Shown piece by piece: positions 59,212 to 64,000 of a DNA stretch of 64,000 nt (its first letter is position 1; each line of letters begins with the position of its first letter). The stretch is from a gamma proteobacterium HIMB30. Its GTDB lineage: Bacteria > Pseudomonadota > Gammaproteobacteria > Pseudomonadales > Litorivicinaceae. The position numbers were made by a program, and so were the translations under genes. The notes beneath the pieces are model-generated. The model was not told the DNA's origin. It was given only the letters and a program-made list of their open reading frames with translations, and made no database searches. Where the stretch lies: assembly GCA_000227525.2 (NCBI GenBank), contig AGIG01000028.1, positions 1-64,000 on the forward strand, written 5' to 3'.

Positions 59212-60522
59212 TTACTGCTGGCTAGTTGCTGTGATCCGATAGATTTCACCTTCATCAACTGCCACGTAGAGCGAATTGTCTGGCGCCATCACGAGGCCAC
59301 GGAACCGCTTCGAGAATCCAACAGGCATCCGCGTGATTGCATTGATGCCTAGACCATCTGGAGTGATTCCAACCATATCGATCCGTTGACCGATTGGTGT
59401 ACCGCCGAAGCCAATACCGAGCACTCCGGTTGCCAGACGGCCTTCGTAGATTCCCCAGTTCTCACCTTTCAGGAACGCTGCCGAAGAAGTGCCCTGTGAC
59501 CAACCGTTGTTGTTCCACGTTGGCGGCATCAGGTCGTCAAACCGAGTGTCACTCATTGGCATGTAAGACGCTCGAACTGCTGGATCCATTCCGTCCATTT
59601 GCTCTGGCTCGTATCCACAGTACTTGTCTGGGCACGCACCACGGCCGGCGGTCATCTCTTGTGGATCCCATCCCGCGTTGCCGCCATTGACAAGCGCTGT
59701 AATTTCATCACTGTGCCACGGGCCATGCTCAGCCGTGAAGGCTTTGCCGTCACTTGGGCGGAAATCGATACCCTGCACGTTACGGTGTCCATATGTGTAA
59801 ATTCGCTTATCGAAGCCAGCTGGTGGGTTATTATCCGGATGCGCGTTTCCATCAGTATCCACGCGGAGGACCTTGCCACAGAGGAGCTTTGGAGATTGAG
59901 GACAAACTCCTCTGTGGCGGTCGCCACCAGCAATCCACAGGTAGCCACCAGGACCAACCCGCAGACGTCCGCCATTGTGGGCACCGGGGCCACCAAACGG
60001 CTGATTTGATTCAAATGGCTTGTACTGGATGTCAGTCACAATATCTGTTCTGTCGGTAACGCTTTTGAGATCTTCACTCAAGGTCAGACGCATCACGATG
60101 TTGCCATCGCACCGCTCAAAATTACTTTTACATCCAGACCCGTGGTATTTGTCTGACGTCGAAGCGACATAGAGCCGACGGTTCTGGTCGAAGTTACGAT
60201 CTGGCGCGACTCCCATCATTCCCGCTTGGCCTTCGCAGAATAAATCCGCTCCACTACTTGAGTAGCCAGACGATCCCTTCATGCCATAGATATTAGTGAC
60301 TTGGCCGTTTGGCGACCGCATCGACAGCCCTTTACATTTCTCAGTAAAGAACATGGTACCGTCTGCGCGTACTGCCATATCCCACGGCTTATCCAAGCCT
60401 TCCAAAACTGGGGTTGCCTTAATAATTGGAACATCCATTCCGGCAGCGACCGCCACAGTTCCACCCATCACAAGTGCCGACGCCACGGAGGCAACCAGCG
60501 TTTTCTTGACTGTATGCTTCAT
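59212..60522 (-). CDS. PQQ-dependent soluble sugar (sorbosone) dehydrogenase-like protein
   Basis: 436-residue periplasmic protein with a signal peptide (LVASVASALVMGGTVAVAA) and a six-bladed beta-propeller of the GSDH/sorbosone dehydrogenase family: LDKPWDMAVRADG, GAHNGGRLRVGPGGYLWIAGGD, YGHRNVQGIDF and TAEHGPWHSDE, which contain the usual cofactor-binding histidine, arginine and glutamate. Several cysteines suggest disulfides. Electrons probably pass to the cytochrome c encoded just upstream. Substrate unknown. Confidence 0.85.
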   Translation of the reverse strand: MKHTVKKTLVASVASALVMGGTVAVAAGMDVPIIKATPVLEGLDKPWDMAVRADGTMFFTEKCKGLSMRSPNGQVTNIYGMKGSSGYSSSGADLFCEGQAGMMGVAPDRNFDQNRRLYVASTSDKYHGSGCKSNFERCDGNIVMRLTLSEDLKSVTDRTDIVTDIQYKPFESNQPFGGPGAHNGGRLRVGPGGYLWIAGGDRHRGVCPQSPKLLCGKVLRVDTDGNAHPDNNPPAGFDKRIYTYGHRNVQGIDFRPSDGKAFTAEHGPWHSDEITALVNGGNAGWDPQEMTAGRGACPDKYCGYEPEQMDGMDPAVRASYMPMSDTRFDDLMPPTWNNNGWSQGTSSAAFLKGENWGIYEGRLATGVLGIGFGGTPIGQRIDMVGITPDGLGINAITRMPVGFSKRFRGLVMAPDNSLYVAVDEGEIYRITATSQQ

Positions 60523-60543
60523 TACAAAGCTCCTTCTTAGTTT

Positions 60544-60867
60544 TTATTTTTCATACTTCGCATCTTTCAGATACGCAGAAAGATTCTCGATTTCTTCATC
60601 GGTTAATGGTTTGGCCATCATGATCATCAGTCCCGAATTCGGGCCAATCTTCTGCCCCGCGCGATACGCTTTCAGCTTTTCACGCGTGTACTCGACTGGG
60701 TTACCGGAAATTTTGGGGTAGCTGGATACGCCCTTGCCCGCTGGGCCGTGGCATGCATGGCATGATTGATGATATCGATGATCACCAGCTGCAGCGTCGC
60801 CTGCTATCGCGACCTGCGGAAGAGCCAGAGCGACTCCGACTGCGATTAGGCCAACTAAGTTCAACAA
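60544..60867 (-). CDS. Class I cytochrome c
   Basis: 107-residue periplasmic c-type cytochrome. I start it at TTG 60867, because AGGAGG lies seven bases upstream and a signal peptide (LVGLIAVGVALALPQVAIA) follows directly; an open frame back to 60936 adds a basic stretch that does not fit. Haem motif CHACH, axial Met in GLMIMMAKPLTDEEI, and C-terminal helix IENLSAYLKD. It lies 21 bases before the PQQ dehydrogenase and is its likely electron acceptor. Confidence 0.85.
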   Translation of the reverse strand: MLNLVGLIAVGVALALPQVAIAGDAAAGDHRYHQSCHACHGPAGKGVSSYPKISGNPVEYTREKLKAYRAGQKIGPNSGLMIMMAKPLTDEEIENLSAYLKDAKYEK

Positions 60868-61107
60868 ACATCGCCCTCCTTTAGCAATTCTTATTGTTTT
60901 AGGTATGCGATGGACCGATTTCCTCTCAACGACCATCGCAAATTAGAATCACGTAGGACAATCCGACAGTCAAGCCAAACAAAGCGACTTATTAGAATAT
61001 TTCATCCATCGATATAACGAAAAGTTCTATAGATGAGGCGGATGTTTTGAGATCTCTAAGTTACTACCATGCGCACTTTTTTGATTTGATGCAGCCATCA
61101 TCAACGA

Positions 61108-61590
61108 TTAATCACTGACTTTCACGCCCGCTTCAAACACACCTGTTTTGTAATCCCAGACAGACCCATCAGGATTAAAAGCGGTCCACTCACCGGTCTC
61201 TTTACCCAACAGATAAGCGCCCTGATAAAACAGAGTGTCGTCTTCGTAATAGCTAACCCATGACCCATCTTTTTGATTGGCCTTATAAGCGCCTCGATAA
61301 AACAATTGTCCAGATCTGTAATAACCCGACCACAACCCCTCTTTTTGACCTGCCAGATATCGCCCTCGATTCTTCACTTGGCCATTTTCATAAAAAGATG
61401 TCCACTCACCATGCCGCAGCCCTTCTTTAAATGAGCCACGATCCGGCCCGCTGACTACACCAGTAAACAGCTCATTTCCTCGAGCGGTGTAATAACGACC
61501 ATCTCGCTTGACAAGGTCCTCCATTGTTTCAGCAACACCGGTCACAGGGGTAGCGATTAAAATTGCGAATAAGGATATGACTCGGAACAT
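61108..61590 (-). CDS. Secreted MORN-repeat protein
   Basis: 160 residues from ATG 61590, with a signal peptide (VISLFAILIATPVTGVAE). About five MORN/YwqK-type repeats follow: FKEGLRHGEWTSFYENGQVKN, RYLAGQKEGLWSGYYRSGQ, AYKANQKDGSWVSYYEDDT, AYLLGKETGEWTAFNPDGS in turn. These repeats form extended beta-sheets; no enzymatic role is implied. Monocistronic. Confidence 0.75.
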   Translation of the reverse strand: MFRVISLFAILIATPVTGVAETMEDLVKRDGRYYTARGNELFTGVVSGPDRGSFKEGLRHGEWTSFYENGQVKNRGRYLAGQKEGLWSGYYRSGQLFYRGAYKANQKDGSWVSYYEDDTLFYQGAYLLGKETGEWTAFNPDGSVWDYKTGVFEAGVKVSD

Positions 61591-61746
61591 TGATGTTTCC
61601 CAAAGATCAACTCTGCTGTTGTCGAGATAGAAAGAATACATTCCCGACCTCAGTGAAATTTTGCTCGATCGGTACACCCTGAACAAGCACTCAAATATCA
61701 AATGAAATCATCAGACGCTTCAATGACGGATCCCGGTTCGTTGTCA

Positions 61747-62391
61747 TCACGCCCGCCACACGGGGATGGAAACGTTCCATGCCAAGACAACAAGCCTCGC
61801 AATCGTCGTTACACAAACAGATGAAACGAGAGCGATCCAGGGGGTTAGACCGAGCATATCGAAACCAACGACGATAGCTGATCCTAAAACCGCCAACGTA
61901 ATATAGGGTTGATGATCAGAAAAAACCTTAGGTACAACATTACAGAAGGTGTCTCGCAACACACCGCCGAGTGTGCTCGAAATCACCCCCATCAAAATTG
62001 CGATGACACTTGAAGCTCCCTCGAATAGCGCAATTTGCGTACCAAGAGCTGCAAACAATCCAAGACCAACAGCATCCGGAATTTGAATCCACTTTTCGGT
62101 TAATTCGGCGTGTGATCTTCGAATAAAAATTGAGGCAACGAAACACAAAATGATGACAAGCCAGAGTAGATGTTCCTGCTCCATCCAGAAAAATGGTCGT
62201 CGGTCTAACAACAGATCTCTAAGCGTCCCACCACCAAATGCGGACACTCCAGACACGAAACATACACCGACAAAATCCATACCAACACGCAAGGCAGCAG
62301 CCAAACCCGAGAGTGCAAAAGCGATCACTGCTAAAATTTCGATGATTGCCTGAAGACCTGGCAAAAACGATGGAGTGACGGGATCGAGCAT
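61747..62391 (-). CDS. TRIC/YicG-family membrane protein
   Basis: 214 residues with seven helices in two repeats, each bearing the family motif: SAFGGGTLRDLLLDRRPFFW and SSTLGGVLRDTFCNVVP. Prokaryotic TRIC proteins form cation channels; some YicG relatives are linked to glycine transport. The 62392-62556 spacer shows nothing clear. Confidence 0.85.
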   Translation of the reverse strand: MLDPVTPSFLPGLQAIIEILAVIAFALSGLAAALRVGMDFVGVCFVSGVSAFGGGTLRDLLLDRRPFFWMEQEHLLWLVIILCFVASIFIRRSHAELTEKWIQIPDAVGLGLFAALGTQIALFEGASSVIAILMGVISSTLGGVLRDTFCNVVPKVFSDHQPYITLAVLGSAIVVGFDMLGLTPWIALVSSVCVTTIARLVVLAWNVSIPVWRA

Positions 62392-62556
62392 GGCGCAGTC
62401 TTCCTATCCGCATGTCGGGTTATGGAGTTAACCCACTGCTTTTACGTTTGAAGACTGGCAGTTTAGCAGTATCGATAAGACAACTGTCTCTCAAATTCAC
62501 ATTGTCGTCTCGATACGGATCCATAAGTCCCAGGGATCAGGAGCGCTCGACACTAC

Positions 62557-62883
62557 CTACAAACCAAAACCCTGAATTCCGGCCACATACACCCCCGTCC
62601 CTCCCAAAATGCTGAGTAAAGGATGTCTAAAAAAAGCATGCAACGTGATCACGATAAATAAAGCGAGCGCCGATAATCCGCCTCGATCAACAGAATCAAT
62701 CTCAAGACTCATCAATCCAAAGCACACCAAAACCACCATAATCATCGGCGGCAACGACTTCCCAAAACGATCCAATATGGAATGGCTCCTCACCTGCGCA
62801 AGTGCCACAAAAGGCAGCGCTCGCGTGATGAAAGTCGCAATACTCATCACCACAAAAAAGCCAAAAAGCTGGACGTTATCCAT
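62557..62883 (-). CDS. azlD: AzlD-family branched-chain amino acid exporter subunit
   Basis: 108-residue inner-membrane protein with four helices (FVVMSIATFITRALPFVAL at the start; PPMIMVVLVCFGLMSL). It partners AzlC; the two overlap by eight bases. The pair exports branched-chain amino acids in characterised cases. Confidence 0.85.
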   Translation of the reverse strand: MDNVQLFGFFVVMSIATFITRALPFVALAQVRSHSILDRFGKSLPPMIMVVLVCFGLMSLEIDSVDRGGLSALALFIVITLHAFFRHPLLSILGGTGVYVAGIQGFGL

Positions 62884-63565
62884 GGTCTCCTCCGGTACGG
62901 ATGAAAACCATGAGAGTCACCAAACACAGCCCAATCGCAACCAGTAGAAATTGATTTGGAGTCAGCAAATACGCCAGGACCGATGTGCTCAATGCGACTG
63001 CTAGCAGCCAACGCTGATTCATTGTGCGGACTTGCTCGATCAATAACACCAGGAATAGTGCAACTAAAGCAAACTCAAATCCACGCGAATCAAACGCATA
63101 AAATGATTGCAGGCTCGCGCCTAATGCACATCCAATCACCCAATACGATTGATTCAGCCCTGTTAAGTAGACCAAGTAATGCACGTTACCAGGGGACTGG
63201 GGTGGCCTTGCTGTAATCAGTGAATACGTCTCATCAGTCAGACCAAAAATGAGATACCAACGTGACAGTCCGCGTGTTGGGTAGCGACCCATTACCGACA
63301 GCCCATAAAACATATGACGCGAATTTAATACGAGAGTTGCGATAAACGCTTCTGCATAAGAAACACCAGCTGCCAACAAGCCAACAGCCATGAATTGTGC
63401 AGAACCGGCGTAAATCACCACGCCGGCAAGCGGCGCGAAAATCCAGTGATATCCTAGACTTTGAAACAACACCCCGAAGGCCATCCCAAGCGGAATATAG
63501 CCAAACATGACTGGCGCTGAATCTCGAAGAGCCTCCGAAAAATCGGAACCAGTGGCTTGCCTCAA
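62876..63565 (-). CDS. azlC: AzlC-family branched-chain amino acid permease
   Basis: 229-residue membrane protein: PVMFGYIPLGMAFGVLF, YAGSAQFMAVGLLAAGVSYAEAFIATLVLNSRHMFYGLS in sections, and LIFGLTDETYSL are AzlC marks. TTG start overlapping the ferrochelatase stop (TTGA), with AAGGGA upstream. Confidence 0.88.
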   Translation of the reverse strand: MRQATGSDFSEALRDSAPVMFGYIPLGMAFGVLFQSLGYHWIFAPLAGVVIYAGSAQFMAVGLLAAGVSYAEAFIATLVLNSRHMFYGLSVMGRYPTRGLSRWYLIFGLTDETYSLITARPPQSPGNVHYLVYLTGLNQSYWVIGCALGASLQSFYAFDSRGFEFALVALFLVLLIEQVRTMNQRWLLAVALSTSVLAYLLTPNQFLLVAIGLCLVTLMVFIRTGGDHG

Positions 63566-64000
63566 TCAAGCCATCCCTTCAGTTCTCGACGTGACAGATA
63601 TTCAAGAACCTCCATACCCTCCTCTGACGCATTCAAGCAATCAAGGGCAATCAATTGATCGCCACCAGCTTCTTGGAAAGTTTCACTCAAGCCAAGCGCG
63701 ATTTCTTCAAGGGTTTCCACACAGTCGGAGAAAAACGCTGGACTCACAACAGCGACCCGCTTTACTCCCTGGTGACCCAATTCTTCAATGAGTTCATCGG
63801 CGTAAGGCTTTAACCACTCCTTCGGCCCAAAACGCGATTGAAAGGCGACCTTGAATCGTTCTTCTGGCCATCCGAGCGCCTCTCTCAGCAGTCGGCCCGT
63901 CTTCTGACATTGGCAGTGATAGGGGTCACCCTTCAGTAGATATTCTTTAGGCACTCCGTGGAAACTCGCGACCAGCACTTCAGGCTGTTCATCCAGCGCA
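63562..64000 (-). CDS. hemH: Ferrochelatase, C-terminal part (cut by window edge)
   Basis: Last step of haem synthesis, inserting Fe2+ into protoporphyrin IX. The visible 145 codons include ASFHGVPKEYL (the catalytic histidine), DPYHCQCQKT, FQSRFGPKEWLKPY and SPAFFSDCVETLEEI (catalytic glutamate). The 5' part lies outside the window. No C-terminal Fe-S cysteines, as usual in gammaproteobacteria. Confidence 0.93.
   Translation of the reverse strand, partial: ALDEQPEVLVASFHGVPKEYLLKGDPYHCQCQKTGRLLREALGWPEERFKVAFQSRFGPKEWLKPYADELIEELGHQGVKRVAVVSPAFFSDCVETLEEIALGLSETFQEAGGDQLIALDCLNASEEGMEVLEYLSRRELKGWLD

Noticed and set aside
59128-59352. 74-codon plus-strand frame with AAGGAG before its ATG
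   Set aside because: It runs through the terminator hairpin of the PQQ dehydrogenase and then antisense into that gene; the sequence is explained by the opposite strand.

Overview
The window is chromosomal DNA from a gammaproteobacterium. Its backbone is a chain of gene blocks familiar from Pseudomonas and Oceanospirillales-type genomes: birA-coaX-tRNA, a complete rRNA operon beside tyrS, M23 peptidase-anmK-erpA-argC, hemJ-thiE-hemL, trpEGDC, lptD-surA-pdxA-rsmA-apaG-apaH, and rpsU-yqeY-dnaG-rpoD. The TRAP transporter and the predicted polysaccharide lyase suit a marine heterotroph, but the sequence alone does not fix a genus.

Layout. Positions 1-2912 (minus) hold a DMT transporter, birA, coaX, tRNA-Thr(TGT) and tRNA-Tyr(GTA). 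Positions 2949-8546 are an rRNA operon on the minus strand (16S, tRNA-Ile, tRNA-Ala, 23S, 5S, terminator) driven by four tandem promoters. From 8565 to 22799 come tyrS, a murein peptidase, anmK, erpA, argC, a CLC chloride protein lacking the usual glutamates, hemJ, thiE, hemL, a TPR lipoprotein, mrcB, a kinase/ATPase fusion with an eroded P-loop, and coq7. A small three-gene insert of unknown function (22800-23766) precedes osmC, a DUF2489 gene and trpC-D-G-E-gph, all minus. From 29344 to 42998 are the outer-membrane/ribosome-maturation operon, cca, convergent folB-tsaD, and the macromolecular synthesis operon ending in rpoD.

Positions 43602-51465 form a malonate-type catabolic locus: TRAP transporter (dctP-Q-M), a maleate-isomerase-like enzyme, malonyl-CoA decarboxylase and malonyl-CoA synthetase, with a divergent GntR regulator and a HAD hydrolase. 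The inferred route is dicarboxylate uptake, CoA activation, then decarboxylation to acetyl-CoA.

From the tRNA(CAT) gene at 51851 to about 61100 the DNA is accessory in character: small stress-type genes (truncated haemoglobin, MAPEG, ABM and GYD proteins), a predicted secreted lyase, long gene-poor gaps, a duplicated ~290-bp element ending in terminators, a 41-bp direct repeat, and a 3' half of a tRNA at 57091-57137. This looks like a decayed tRNA-targeted island, although no integrase is present. A PQQ-type sugar dehydrogenase with its cytochrome c follows, then a MORN protein, a TRIC-family protein, azlCD and the 3' part of hemH, cut by the window edge.

The strongest leads for new biology are the duplicated terminator-ended element with its tRNA-bounded region, the CLC protein with altered gating residues, the three-gene insert near coq7, and the malonate locus with its unexplained isomerase.
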